From the NCBI GenBank assembly GCA_965247565.1, contig CBDFHF010000003.1, positions 806,001-870,000 on the forward strand: a stretch of DNA of 64,000 nt, read 5' to 3'. Position 1 is the first letter of the stretch. Each line of letters starts with the position of its first letter. A program made the translations under genes and the position numbers. The stretch comes from CBDFHF01 sp965247565. GTDB lineage: Bacteria > Pseudomonadota > Gammaproteobacteria > Methylococcales > Methylomonadaceae. Shown here piece by piece: positions 32,816 through 41,661 of the stretch. Under the pieces are notes generated by a model. It was given only the letters and a program-made list of their open reading frames with translations. It searched no databases and was not told where the DNA came from.

Positions 32816-34267
32816 ATGCATAAAAAAACAATTGCCGAGCTAGCTAAAGGCTTGCGATCCGGTGAATTTTCCAGCCTGGAATTAACTCAATTCTTTTTAA
32901 ACCGGATTAGGCGGCATTCTGATTTAAATGCCTTCATTACCGTCACTGAAGAGTTCGCATTACAACGTGCAAAAGCAGCTGATGAGCTATTAGCCAAAGG
33001 GGATACTTCACTGTTGACAGGTATTCCAATTGCCCAAAAAGATATATTTTGCACTCTAGGAATTAAAACCACCTGCGGCTCTAAAATGCTGGAAAATTTT
33101 AATGCCCCCTATGATGCAACTGTCGTTGAAAAATTCAACCGTGAGAGCGCCGTTATGTTGGGCAAGCTTAACATGGATGAGTTTGCGATGGGCTCATCAA
33201 ACGAAACCAGTTTCTATGGTGTTGTTAGAAACCCTTGGGGAAACAATACCGTACCTGGTGGTTCATCAGGTGGCTCGGCAACCGCCGTTGCTGCCCGGCT
33301 CGTGGTTGCCGCAACGGGCACAGATACGGGGGGATCGATACGTCAACCAGCGGCATTCTGTGGTGTTACCGGTATTAAACCAACTTATGGCCGCGTTTCC
33401 CGTTATGGCATGATTGCTTATGCATCGAGCTTGGACCAAGGCGGCCCCATGACGCGCAGTGCAGAAGATGCGGCAATTTTGCTGCAGACCATGGCCGGTT
33501 TCGATGAAAAAGATTCAACCAGTGTGGATGTGGCGGTGCCTGATTATTCTGCGGGGTTACGTAATGATCTTAACGGCTTAAAAATTGGTTTACCTAAAGA
33601 ATTTTTTGGTGATGGCTTAAACAGCAATGTCGCCGCTGTTATTGATATTGCAATTAATGAATACAAAAGGTTAGGGGCACAAATTAAAGAAATCTCCATG
33701 CCTAATCTTAAACTGGCTATTCCTGCTTATTACGTGATTGCACCTGCAGAATGCTCTGCTAATCTGTCTCGTTTTGATGGCGTACGTTTTGGGCATCGCT
33801 GCGAAAACCCGGTTGACTTAACCGATTTGTACGTGCGTTCACGCGGCGAAGGTTTTGGCAAAGAAGTCAAGCGCCGTATTTTGATGGGGACTTATGCCCT
33901 CTCAGCCGGTTATTACGATGCCTATTACATTAAAGCACAAAAAATCCGGCGCATGATTAGTGAAGATTTCAAAAATGCCCTGTCAGAAGTTGATGTAATC
34001 ATGGGGCCTGTAGCACCATCGACAGCATTTGGCATCGGTGAAAAAATTGGTAATCCAATTGAGATGTATTTGTCTGACATTTACACCATTGCTATTAATC
34101 TGGCCGGTGTACCGGCCATGTCGATTCCGGCTGGTTTTGTTAACGGCCTTCCCGTGGGATTGCAGATTATTGGCAATTATTTTGCCGAAGATCGTTTATT
34201 GAATATTGCTCATCAATATCAGCAAGTTACTGATTGGCATAATCAGACAGCTAAGGGCTTTGAATGA
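32816..34267 (+). CDS. gatA: Asp/Glu-tRNA amidotransferase subunit A
   Basis: A 483-residue amidase-signature enzyme. The catalytic Lys lies in IPIAQKDIFCTLGIKTTCGS and the Ser-cisSer pair in PGGSSGGSATAVAARLV and GTDTGGSIRQPAAFCG. It releases ammonia from glutamine for GatB. Normal family length. Confidence 0.98.
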   Translation: MHKKTIAELAKGLRSGEFSSLELTQFFLNRIRRHSDLNAFITVTEEFALQRAKAADELLAKGDTSLLTGIPIAQKDIFCTLGIKTTCGSKMLENFNAPYDATVVEKFNRESAVMLGKLNMDEFAMGSSNETSFYGVVRNPWGNNTVPGGSSGGSATAVAARLVVAATGTDTGGSIRQPAAFCGVTGIKPTYGRVSRYGMIAYASSLDQGGPMTRSAEDAAILLQTMAGFDEKDSTSVDVAVPDYSAGLRNDLNGLKIGLPKEFFGDGLNSNVAAVIDIAINEYKRLGAQIKEISMPNLKLAIPAYYVIAPAECSANLSRFDGVRFGHRCENPVDLTDLYVRSRGEGFGKEVKRRILMGTYALSAGYYDAYYIKAQKIRRMISEDFKNALSEVDVIMGPVAPSTAFGIGEKIGNPIEMYLSDIYTIAINLAGVPAMSIPAGFVNGLPVGLQIIGNYFAEDRLLNIAHQYQQVTDWHNQTAKGFE

Positions 34268-34277
34268 AAGGCACGAG

Positions 34278-34361
34278 ATGAATACTGATAGACTGCATCT
34301 TTTTCCCGGATTGCAAATCGACTTGACCGACATTTTGCTGAAAAACAAGGAATTAAAATGA
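34278..34361 (+). CDS. Possible 27-residue leader peptide coupled to gatB
   Basis: A short frame MNTDRLHLFPGLQIDLTDIL, ending LKNKELK, fills the 90-bp gatA-gatB gap. Its TGA stop overlaps the gatB ATG (ATGA). The exact fit is suggestive of translational coupling, but there is only a weak ribosome-binding site (CACGAG). It may be chance. Confidence 0.25.
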   Translation: MNTDRLHLFPGLQIDLTDILLKNKELK

Positions 34362-35794
34362 ATACACAATGGGAAGTCGTAATCGGCTTGGAAATTCATA
34401 CCCAACTAGCAACTAAATCGAAAATATTTTCCGGCGCCTCTACCGCTTACGGCGCAGAACCTAACACCCAAGCCTGCGCCGTTGATTTGGGTTTACCTGG
34501 GGTTTTACCGGTATTAAATCAAGAAGCCGTGCGCATGGCCGTAATATTTGGTATGGCCATTGAAGCCCATATTGCACCTTATTCGGTCTTTGCTAGAAAA
34601 AATTATTTTTACCCAGATCTACCCAAAGGTTACCAAATCAGCCAGATGGAATTACCTATCGTTGGTAAAGGCCACTTAGATATCGAGGTCGATGGTGTCA
34701 GCAAACGCATTGGTATCACCCGTGCGCATTTAGAAGAAGATGCAGGGAAATCATTACATGAAAACTTTCACGGTCTAACCGGTATCGATTTAAACCGCGC
34801 TGGTACACCATTACTGGAAATCGTCTCCGAACCGGACATGCGTTCGGCCAAAGAAGCTGTTGCTTATATGCGTAAGCTGCACGAATTGGTCCGATATTTA
34901 GGCATTTGTGACGGGAATATGCAAGAAGGTTCATTCCGCTGTGATGCGAACGTATCGGTCAGGCCAAGAGACCAAGCAGAATTCGGCACGCGCGCCGAAA
35001 TCAAAAACATCAACTCCTTTAAGTTTGTTGAGAAAGCTATCAACCACGAAATCGAACGGCAGATTGATGTGATTGAAGGGGGAGGTAAAGTCGTGCAAGA
35101 AACCCGTCTTTATGATGCCAACAAAGATGAAACCCGTTCTATGCGTAGTAAAGAGGAAGCAAATGACTATCGCTATTTTCCTGACCCGGATCTGCTACCA
35201 GTTTTAATTAGTGAAGATTTTAAAGGGCAAATCAAAGCCCAATTGCCGGAACTTCCGCATACTAAAAAACAGCGCTTCAAAGACCAATATGGACTGGATG
35301 ATGAGGCCTCCAACATTCTGACCTCATCACGGCCATTGGCAGATTATTTTGAAACGGTAGTTAACATTGCTAAAACAGAAGCAAAGATTTGCGCTAACTG
35401 GATTACTGGCGAGCTATCAGCCGCGTTAAATAAATCAGGATTGGAAATAACCGAATCACCTGTGAATGAAGGGCGATTGGCGGGGTTAATCGCACGCATA
35501 ACTGACAACACCATCTCCGGAAAAATCGCCAAACAGGTTTTTGAAGACATGTGGCAGGGTTCTAGTAGCGCTGATGAAATTATCGAGGCAAAAGGTTTAA
35601 AACAAATTACCGATACCGGGGCTATTAGTACGGTGATTGATCAAATTATTGCCGCAAACGCCAAACAGGTTGAGCAGTATCTGGCCGGTAATGAAAAGAT
35701 GTTTGCATTTTTTGTCGGTCAGGTTATGAAGGCCATGCAAGGCAAAGCTAACCCAGTGGAAGTTAATAAAATGCTTAAGGAAAAACTGAAATAG
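34358..35794 (+). CDS. gatB: Asp/Glu-tRNA amidotransferase subunit B
   Basis: A 478-residue GatB. The kinase/ATP-grasp-like N-terminal domain has VIGLEIHTQLATKSKIFSGA, FARKNYFYPDLPKGYQISQ and GSFRCDANVSVRP. The helical tail domain (YqeY-like) has IAKQVFEDMW and FFVGQVMKAMQGKANP, which contact tRNA. It activates and amidates the mischarged aminoacyl group. Last gene of gatCAB. Confidence 0.98.
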   Translation: MNTQWEVVIGLEIHTQLATKSKIFSGASTAYGAEPNTQACAVDLGLPGVLPVLNQEAVRMAVIFGMAIEAHIAPYSVFARKNYFYPDLPKGYQISQMELPIVGKGHLDIEVDGVSKRIGITRAHLEEDAGKSLHENFHGLTGIDLNRAGTPLLEIVSEPDMRSAKEAVAYMRKLHELVRYLGICDGNMQEGSFRCDANVSVRPRDQAEFGTRAEIKNINSFKFVEKAINHEIERQIDVIEGGGKVVQETRLYDANKDETRSMRSKEEANDYRYFPDPDLLPVLISEDFKGQIKAQLPELPHTKKQRFKDQYGLDDEASNILTSSRPLADYFETVVNIAKTEAKICANWITGELSAALNKSGLEITESPVNEGRLAGLIARITDNTISGKIAKQVFEDMWQGSSSADEIIEAKGLKQITDTGAISTVIDQIIAANAKQVEQYLAGNEKMFAFFVGQVMKAMQGKANPVEVNKMLKEKLK

Positions 35795-35795
35795 T

Positions 35796-36539
35796 TTACC
35801 GTCGAAACGCGAGCAGATTTTCCTGGTGCGCTGCCAATTTGGACTTTGATGGAAGTACGTTCGCTAAATCACTGATATTGGATTTAATGTTACTTTTATT
35901 GCTTACCATCGCCGCGCACAGTCCAGGTTCCAGATCAATTTCTTGAACCTGCCAAGTTGCAGCTGAGCCATACTCAGCCGGCACGCTCTCAAAGCGGAAA
36001 GGCAAGTCGGCACTTAATACACATTGTTGTAATCCTAAACCAATGCCTCGGCCGGTCGCTTTAACAAAGGCCTCTTTAGCAGTCCAAAACCGATAAAATT
36101 CGCGTACTTTTTGCTGCTCCGGCAGCTGATGCCAGTGCGCTGCTTCACTTTCTGCAAAACATTTACGAATAAAACCGGCAAAATTCGTACGGGGCTTGCA
36201 GAACTCAACATCTACCCCTAAGCGGCAATCTTGCGCGATACCAATTAACAAATAATCAGCGGTGTGCGATAAATTGAAAGCAATTTCAGGGTAATCCAGC
36301 AAAAAAGGTTTGCCGTGCTCGCCTTTACCAATGTTGATGACATGAGGGTTTTCATCGATCATTTCCGCCAACAGCATTCTCAACAAGGCGTGGGTTTGCA
36401 CGTAAAGACTCTGTTGCAGCTTGTTTTTTATGCTGCTGGCATGGCTTTGCTCAGCCGTATCGAGTAACTGCCAATAATGTTGCAGACTCTGAATGTCCTC
36501 AGAAAGCCGGCCATGCCATAGATTTACTGTATTAGTCAT
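35796..36539 (-). CDS. Sfp-type 4'-phosphopantetheinyl transferase
   Basis: A 247-residue protein with GVDVEFC (metal-binding Asp/Glu) and FYRFWTAKEAFVKATGRGIG (catalytic Glu/Lys). The KPFLLDYPEIAFNLSHT block also belongs to the Sfp/AcpT group. It moves phosphopantetheine from CoA to carrier proteins. It is convergent with gatB, the two stops separated by one base. Which carrier it serves is not shown by the neighbours. The last 40 residues are low-complexity (SNKSNIKSN). Confidence 0.88.
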   Translation of the reverse strand: MTNTVNLWHGRLSEDIQSLQHYWQLLDTAEQSHASSIKNKLQQSLYVQTHALLRMLLAEMIDENPHVINIGKGEHGKPFLLDYPEIAFNLSHTADYLLIGIAQDCRLGVDVEFCKPRTNFAGFIRKCFAESEAAHWHQLPEQQKVREFYRFWTAKEAFVKATGRGIGLGLQQCVLSADLPFRFESVPAEYGSAATWQVQEIDLEPGLCAAMVSNKSNIKSNISDLANVLPSKSKLAAHQENLLAFRR

Positions 36540-36596
36540 GAAATGAATAGGTGATATGATTTGAACTTTAATTAAAGCACAGATGCATAAACAGGT

Positions 36597-37466
36597 ATGT
36601 CGAAAAAACGCACTCTCGGATTTATAGGCATTGGTTTAATGGGTAAACCGATGACGCTACGACTTTTAACTGCAGGTTTTTCAGTTAACGTCTGGAACCG
36701 TAGTCTTGATAAATTAGCGGCTGTGGTCGATGCTGGCGCTCAAGCTTGTGCCTCGATCGCCGAGTTGGTTAAAGAATCTGACACGATTATACTTTGCCTG
36801 TCCGATACAAGTGCTGTCGAAGAGGTGGTTCGTAATCATATTCTGGCGCATGGCACGCCCAATAAATTGTTGATAGATTTATCCAGCATTCACCCCGAGA
36901 ACACCCGTCAATTATCCGGACTACTATATGAACAATGCGGCATGGCTTGGGTAGATGCACCGGTTTCGGGAGGTGTTGTTGGTGCTGAACAGGGCAACCT
37001 AGCGATTATGGCGGGTGGAGATGCAAAAGATATCGCCGTTGCCCGCGAGGTATTGGCACCGTTGTATGCACAACTCACGCATATGGGTGACGTGGGCAGC
37101 GGGCAGATGACTAAAATTTGTAATCAAATGATAGTCAGTTGCAATGTGCTCGTGATTGCAGAAATGATGGCCTTAGCAAAGCAAGCGGGCGTAGATGCCG
37201 CACAAATTCCTAAAGCGTTGGCTGGCGGTTTTGCTGATTCCAAACCGTTGCAAATTGTTGGTCCAGAAATGGCGGCTGGTATTTTTGAACCTGTAAAATG
37301 GCGGGTTAAAACTTTACTTAAAGATTTGAATATGGCGGCTGATGTAGCTAACCAGCATGGTAAGTCTATTCCAATGTCCGGCTTGGCTGCCCAACTGATG
37401 CAATTGCATGGTAGCCACGGGTATTTGGAAAAGGACCCTTCTACGCTAGTTAATTTATTTAGCTAA
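36597..37466 (+). CDS. Tartronate semialdehyde / 3-hydroxyisobutyrate-type dehydrogenase
   Basis: A 289-residue beta-hydroxyacid dehydrogenase. It has the nucleotide loop GFIGIGLMGKPMTLRLL, the substrate motif DAPVSGGVVGAEQGNLAIM and the catalytic Lys in GQMTKICNQMIVS. The next gene, 4 bp downstream, is a hydroxypyruvate isomerase. The substrate is therefore most likely tartronate semialdehyde (2-hydroxy-3-oxopropionate), in glyoxylate/glycerate metabolism. Confidence 0.88.
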   Translation: MSKKRTLGFIGIGLMGKPMTLRLLTAGFSVNVWNRSLDKLAAVVDAGAQACASIAELVKESDTIILCLSDTSAVEEVVRNHILAHGTPNKLLIDLSSIHPENTRQLSGLLYEQCGMAWVDAPVSGGVVGAEQGNLAIMAGGDAKDIAVAREVLAPLYAQLTHMGDVGSGQMTKICNQMIVSCNVLVIAEMMALAKQAGVDAAQIPKALAGGFADSKPLQIVGPEMAAGIFEPVKWRVKTLLKDLNMAADVANQHGKSIPMSGLAAQLMQLHGSHGYLEKDPSTLVNLFS

Positions 37467-37470
37467 CACA

Positions 37471-38244
37471 ATGCTTAAATTTAGCGCCAACATCAGCTTA
37501 TTGTTTACTGAAGTCGACCTGATTGATCGCTTTCAAGTTGCAAAACAACACGGCTTTGACGCAGTGGAAATTCAATTTCCTTACGAGTTAAGTGCAGAGA
37601 GTATCGCTAAGGAATTGCGAGTACATGACTTGCAGCTAGCATTGTTTAATGTAGCCGCTGATGATTTGTTAAAAGGGGGTGAAGGCTTGGCTTGTGTTCC
37701 GGAAAAACAGGCACAGTTCCGTGCCGCCGTCGACCAAGCTGTCGCTTATGCGAGACTGTTGAAGCCAAACGCGATTAACGTATTGCCCGGATGCTGTCTG
37801 GATCAAAGCCGCTATGATGATTATTTGCAAACTTTTACAGAGAACCTAGCTTTTGCTACACAAATAATTTCACCTTTAGGGATAAAAACCGTCTTTGAGG
37901 CTATTAACACTATTGATATGCCGGGCTTTATTATTAACACCGGCGAACAAATGCTCACCATTCTGAATCAGATCAAATTTACACATTTATTGATGCAATA
38001 CGATATCTATCACAGCAAAATGATGGCTGAAGACCCTGTAGCATTCATTAGTCAACACGTCGACAAAATCGGACATATCCAGTTTGCCGATTGCCCTGGG
38101 CGAGGTCAGCCAGGCACTGGCTCCATTGATTTTAAGGAAATTTTTTCAGCTATTGGAAAAGCCGGTTATTCAGGATGGGTAGGTGCCGAATATAAACCGG
38201 TTGGCTTAACAACCAATAGTTTGGATTGGCGAGAATTTGGGTAA
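37471..38244 (+). CDS. hyi: Hydroxypyruvate isomerase
   Basis: A 257-residue TIM-barrel isomerase. Markers are FSANISLLFTEVDLIDRF at the N-terminus, VFEAINTIDMPGF, LLMQYDIYHSKMM, HIQFADCPGRGQPGTGSID and WVGAEYKP near the end, with metal-binding Glu/Asp/His. It interconverts hydroxypyruvate and tartronate semialdehyde, the substrate of the preceding reductase. In a C1-utilising organism this would link to serine-cycle or glyoxylate side metabolism (inference). Confidence 0.9.
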   Translation: MLKFSANISLLFTEVDLIDRFQVAKQHGFDAVEIQFPYELSAESIAKELRVHDLQLALFNVAADDLLKGGEGLACVPEKQAQFRAAVDQAVAYARLLKPNAINVLPGCCLDQSRYDDYLQTFTENLAFATQIISPLGIKTVFEAINTIDMPGFIINTGEQMLTILNQIKFTHLLMQYDIYHSKMMAEDPVAFISQHVDKIGHIQFADCPGRGQPGTGSIDFKEIFSAIGKAGYSGWVGAEYKPVGLTTNSLDWREFG

Positions 38245-38273
38245 TAATGCTGATCATTTTTTCGCGAACTTCA

Positions 38274-39137
38274 TTACAAATAAGCCAACACTAGCCCAGC
38301 AAACACGGCTAAGCCAAACCAGTTATTGTTCAAAAAGGCTTTAAAGCACAGAGCCTTCTCTCGATGAAAAATCAATTTTTGTTGGTAAACCGATAGGCCC
38401 GCTGCGATAGCGAGCCCTAGGTAATAAGGCCAACTTAAATGTGCCAGAATGCCAACGGTAATCAATAAACCTAAAATAATTACCTGCAATACGCCCATAA
38501 TGAGGCGATCATATGCACCAAACAGAATGGCGGTTGATTTAACACCAATTCTCAAGTCGTCTTCTTTATCCACCATGGCGTACATAGTGTCATAAACTAG
38601 CGCCCAAAGAATGACCGCTGAATACATAACCCAGGCGATAGACGGTATGGTATTGGTTTGCGCAGTAAACGACATCGGCACAGCCCAACCAAAGGCAATG
38701 CCCAGGTATGCTTGCGGTAAATGGGTATAGCGCTTCATAAACGGGTAACTGGCAGCCAGAAAAGCGGCTATAAAAGACAACATAATGGTATAAAGGTTGA
38801 GCTGTAAAACCAGTAAAAACGCGACTAAACACATCACCACAAACACGATCAAAGCCTCCCTGGGGCTAACTTTCCCCGCAGCAATAGGTCGTTGTTTAGT
38901 ACGTTCTACATGTGGATCAAAATCACGATCGGCGTAATCATTAATTACACATCCCGCTGCTCTCATTAATACCGTGCCTAAGCAGATCACTACCAACACT
39001 AGAATATCCGGCCTACCTTTACTGGCGACCCAAAGCGCCCACAGTGCTGGCCACAATAAAATATAGATACCGATAGGACGATCAAATCGTGCTAATAGCC
39101 AGTATTGTCTGGCTCTGTCTGTTATTTTAGGGATCAC
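38274..39137 (-). CDS. ubiA: 4-hydroxybenzoate octaprenyltransferase
   Basis: A 287-residue polytopic prenyltransferase. The first Asp-rich motif is NDYADRDFDPHVERTKQRP (about residue 65) and the second is YDTMYAMVDKEDDLRIGVKS (about residue 183). About eight or nine hydrophobic segments are visible. It prenylates 4-hydroxybenzoate for ubiquinone in the inner membrane. No other ubi gene is adjacent. Confidence 0.95.
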   Translation of the reverse strand: MIPKITDRARQYWLLARFDRPIGIYILLWPALWALWVASKGRPDILVLVVICLGTVLMRAAGCVINDYADRDFDPHVERTKQRPIAAGKVSPREALIVFVVMCLVAFLLVLQLNLYTIMLSFIAAFLAASYPFMKRYTHLPQAYLGIAFGWAVPMSFTAQTNTIPSIAWVMYSAVILWALVYDTMYAMVDKEDDLRIGVKSTAILFGAYDRLIMGVLQVIILGLLITVGILAHLSWPYYLGLAIAAGLSVYQQKLIFHREKALCFKAFLNNNWFGLAVFAGLVLAYL

Positions 39138-39250
39138 TTTTTACTCGTTATGATGTCGCAGAAGGAAACCTATTCCCGCAAGGCGAAGCGGTTAGGTGTG
39201 AATCGAGTTAGTGTTATTATAACGTTTTTATTTTATTGAGCGTCTGCCTG

Positions 39251-39598
39251 ATGAGTGTACAAATTTTTCATAATCCGCGTTGCGGAAAATCTCGGCAAAC
39301 TTTGCAATTGCTTAAAGATCAGGATATTACACCGGAAGTAATCGAATACTTAAAAACTCCGCCCAGTGCCGCACTATTAGATGATATTCTGCAAAAATTG
39401 GCCATGCAGCCGCGGGAGCTAATGCGCCAAAAAGAGCCGGAATATAAGACCAATCACTTAGACGACCCCAAACTGAATAGACAAGCCTTAATTGAAGCTA
39501 TGGTTAAGTATCCCATCTTAATAGAACGACCTATTGTGCTTGCTAATGGAAAGGCGGTTCTCGGTCGCCCACCGGAAAATGTACTAAACATTTTATAA
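39251..39598 (+). CDS. arsC: ArsC/YfgD family reductase (glutaredoxin-dependent arsenate reductase-like)
   Basis: A 115-residue protein, with start at ATG 39251 (a TTG 15 bp earlier adds nothing conserved). Active-site loop FHNPRCGKSRQTLQLL has one catalytic Cys. ERPIVLANGKAVLGRPPENV is the C-terminal signature with the conserved Arg. It reduces arsenate with glutathione/glutaredoxin, or may act on another thiol substrate like YfgD. It lacks other ars genes and sits 9 bp before wrbA, so a general redox role is possible. Confidence 0.85.
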   Translation: MSVQIFHNPRCGKSRQTLQLLKDQDITPEVIEYLKTPPSAALLDDILQKLAMQPRELMRQKEPEYKTNHLDDPKLNRQALIEAMVKYPILIERPIVLANGKAVLGRPPENVLNIL

Positions 39599-39607
39599 GT
39601 AACCAAT

Positions 39608-40198
39608 ATGACAAAAATTCTGATTTTATATTTCTCCCGTCATGGCGCTACCGCGCAAATGGCTAGTCATATTGCTCGCGGAGTGGAGTCGGTTGACGGG
39701 GCCGAAGCCATACTAAGAACTGTGCCAGATGTGTCTGCGGTTTGCGAAAAAACCGCCGAAAGCATTCCGCACCACGGTGCAATTTATGCCAGCTTGGACG
39801 ACTTAAAAAACTGTGACGGCCTGGCTTTGGGCAGTCCTACACACTTCGGCAATATGGCTGCACCGCTAAAATACTTTCTCGACAACACCACAGAACTTTG
39901 GTTTTCCGGCCTATTAAGCGGCAAACCAGCAGGTGTGTTTACTTCGACCGGTAGCATGCATGGCGGCCAGGAAAGCACTTTGCTATCAATGATGTTACCG
40001 TTGCTGCACCACGGCATGTTGATTGTTGGTTTGCCCTATTCTGAAAATGCGTTGCGGGAAACTATATCAGGCGGAACGCCCTATGGCCCTAGCCATGTTG
40101 CTTTGCAACGGGAAGAACTAACCGAGCATGAAAAAACTTTGTGTCGAGCGTTGGGAGCACGATTAGCCAAAACAGCTCAGCACCTAAAACAATCATGA
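39608..40198 (+). CDS. wrbA: WrbA-type NAD(P)H:quinone oxidoreductase
   Basis: A 196-residue flavodoxin-fold enzyme with the FMN phosphate loop YFSRHGATAQMASHIARG. GSPTHFGNMAAPLKYFLD and STGSMHGGQESTLLSM belong to WrbA. It performs two-electron quinone reduction. The stop overlaps the DUF2069 start by 4 bp. Confidence 0.93.
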   Translation: MTKILILYFSRHGATAQMASHIARGVESVDGAEAILRTVPDVSAVCEKTAESIPHHGAIYASLDDLKNCDGLALGSPTHFGNMAAPLKYFLDNTTELWFSGLLSGKPAGVFTSTGSMHGGQESTLLSMMLPLLHHGMLIVGLPYSENALRETISGGTPYGPSHVALQREELTEHEKTLCRALGARLAKTAQHLKQS

Positions 40199-40551
40199 TT
40201 TTAAAACCTAACTATTTTTACTATCTGGCCTTGACCGGCTTCTTCGGCCTGTTCGCATTATTGATGCTGTGGCCCACCGTACTGGCGCCGGCGGTACATT
40301 TTCCAGTAGCACTTATATTATTGTTGTCCGTAACTCCACTGCTATTGCCTATGCGCGGCTTACTGGATCGCAATCTAAGGAGTTGCTCCTGGGCTGCGTA
40401 TGTCAGTCTCATCTATTTTATTCACGGTTCTGTCGAAGCTTATAGTAACAATTCGGAACGCTTTTATGCATTACTTGAGGTTGCGCTGAGTCTAGCGTTG
40501 TTTTTTGGCGCTGCTTTTTTTGTGCGTTTTTCTGGACAACGCCCTAAGTAA
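40195..40551 (+). CDS. DUF2069 membrane protein
   Basis: A 118-residue protein, start at ATG 40195 (ATGA overlap with wrbA). Four hydrophobic helices are visible; the last two follow AAYVSLIYFIHGSVEAY, the DUF2069 signature. The family is typical of gammaproteobacteria, is of unknown function, and is often found beside wrbA and hda, as here. Its stop shares a base with the hda start. Confidence 0.85.
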   Translation: MILKPNYFYYLALTGFFGLFALLMLWPTVLAPAVHFPVALILLLSVTPLLLPMRGLLDRNLRSCSWAAYVSLIYFIHGSVEAYSNNSERFYALLEVALSLALFFGAAFFVRFSGQRPK

Positions 40552-41267
40552 TGGCTGAACAGTTACCCCTACAATTTGAATTCAGAGCCAATCAAACTTT
40601 TAATGATTTCTTCCTTGGCGTTAATCAAGATGTGGTTACTCATTTGCAACGATGTGTTGATGGGTCTGGCGAACCACAAATATTTCTTTGGGCAGATCAA
40701 GGTTTGGGCAAAACTCATTTGTTAAATGCCTGCTGCCGGTATGCGCAACAACAGCGTATCAGTCCTTTTTACTTCGACCTGAAAAAAGCTGAGCAAAGCC
40801 AGTCAGAGCTATTGGACGGCCTGGATAATTTTGATCTAGTCTGCTTTGACAACCTGGAGTATATGGTCGGCAAGCCAGACTGGGAATTGGCGTTCTTTCA
40901 CTTTTTTAATCAACATCGGGATCGCGGTCATCGATTAATCCTCACTGCCTGCTCCGCCCCGAACGAGCTAAACATTCAATTGCCTGATCTAAAAACGCGC
41001 CTCAATTGGGGGTTAACTTTAAAAATAAAGCCATTAATCGACGACGACAACATGGCCTTACTCACCTTTAAAGCACGCCAACTTGGCTTTGAAATCTCAC
41101 CCCAAGCAGGCCGTTTTTTACTGCTGCATTTCGCCAGAGATCTCTCCTCGCTTTGGGTATTATTGGAAAAACTGGATCGAGCCTCACTCGCTGCCAAACG
41201 CAAATTAACCATTCCATTTTTAAAAGAATTTTTTCTGCAACACTCAGATAACAATACTCACCAATAG
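40551..41267 (+). CDS. hda: DnaA inactivator Hda
   Basis: A 238-residue DnaA-like AAA+ protein lacking the DNA-binding domain. It has an N-terminal clamp-binding QLPLQFEF, Walker A DQGLGKTHLLNA, Walker B FDLVCFDNLEYM and sensor 2 region RDLSSLWVLLEKLD. With the sliding clamp it stimulates ATP hydrolysis by DnaA. It forms an operon with wrbA and the DUF2069 gene. Confidence 0.93.
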   Translation: MAEQLPLQFEFRANQTFNDFFLGVNQDVVTHLQRCVDGSGEPQIFLWADQGLGKTHLLNACCRYAQQQRISPFYFDLKKAEQSQSELLDGLDNFDLVCFDNLEYMVGKPDWELAFFHFFNQHRDRGHRLILTACSAPNELNIQLPDLKTRLNWGLTLKIKPLIDDDNMALLTFKARQLGFEISPQAGRFLLLHFARDLSSLWVLLEKLDRASLAAKRKLTIPFLKEFFLQHSDNNTHQ

Positions 41268-41661
41268 CAATACGCAAACTATGATTTGATGGAATCCAGG
41301 GCGCTTCATATCGCGAAATGATGGCGGAAATGGTTTTGCGTGTAGATAAGCTGCCTATCAATACCATAGATCCACCCTTTTAATGTTTAAATTAGTAGCA
41401 ATACCTTCGGCTTCGCGCAAGGCATGTTACCTGGGCGAAGATGAAGGAAAATTGACACTCCATAAGATCGGGTCAATAACTGATATTGAACCATTTTAAA
41501 ATCAATGACTTGAAAGACCTATTTTGATCAATTCTTGAGGCTTTAATAGCATTAGGAATGTATCGCCAAGTTGTTTAGGGATTTTTAGTTTGGATGGATA
41601 ATCGGATTATTTTAATGGATAATGCGCGATTACAACTTTTATCCAGCGATGCAATAAAGCA
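41268..41661. other. 394-bp intergenic stretch between hda and argS
   Basis: No gene, RNA or clear repeat was recognised. It presumably contains the argS promoter; the AT-rich TTGTTTAGGGATTTTTAGTTTGG near 41570 lacks a convincing -35/-10 pair. Confidence 0.5.

Noticed and set aside
39170..39200. Hairpin ACCTATTCCCGC...GCGGTTAGGT upstream of arsC
   Set aside because: Imperfect stem without a T run, and no second copy seen in the window; too weak to call a terminator or repeat.
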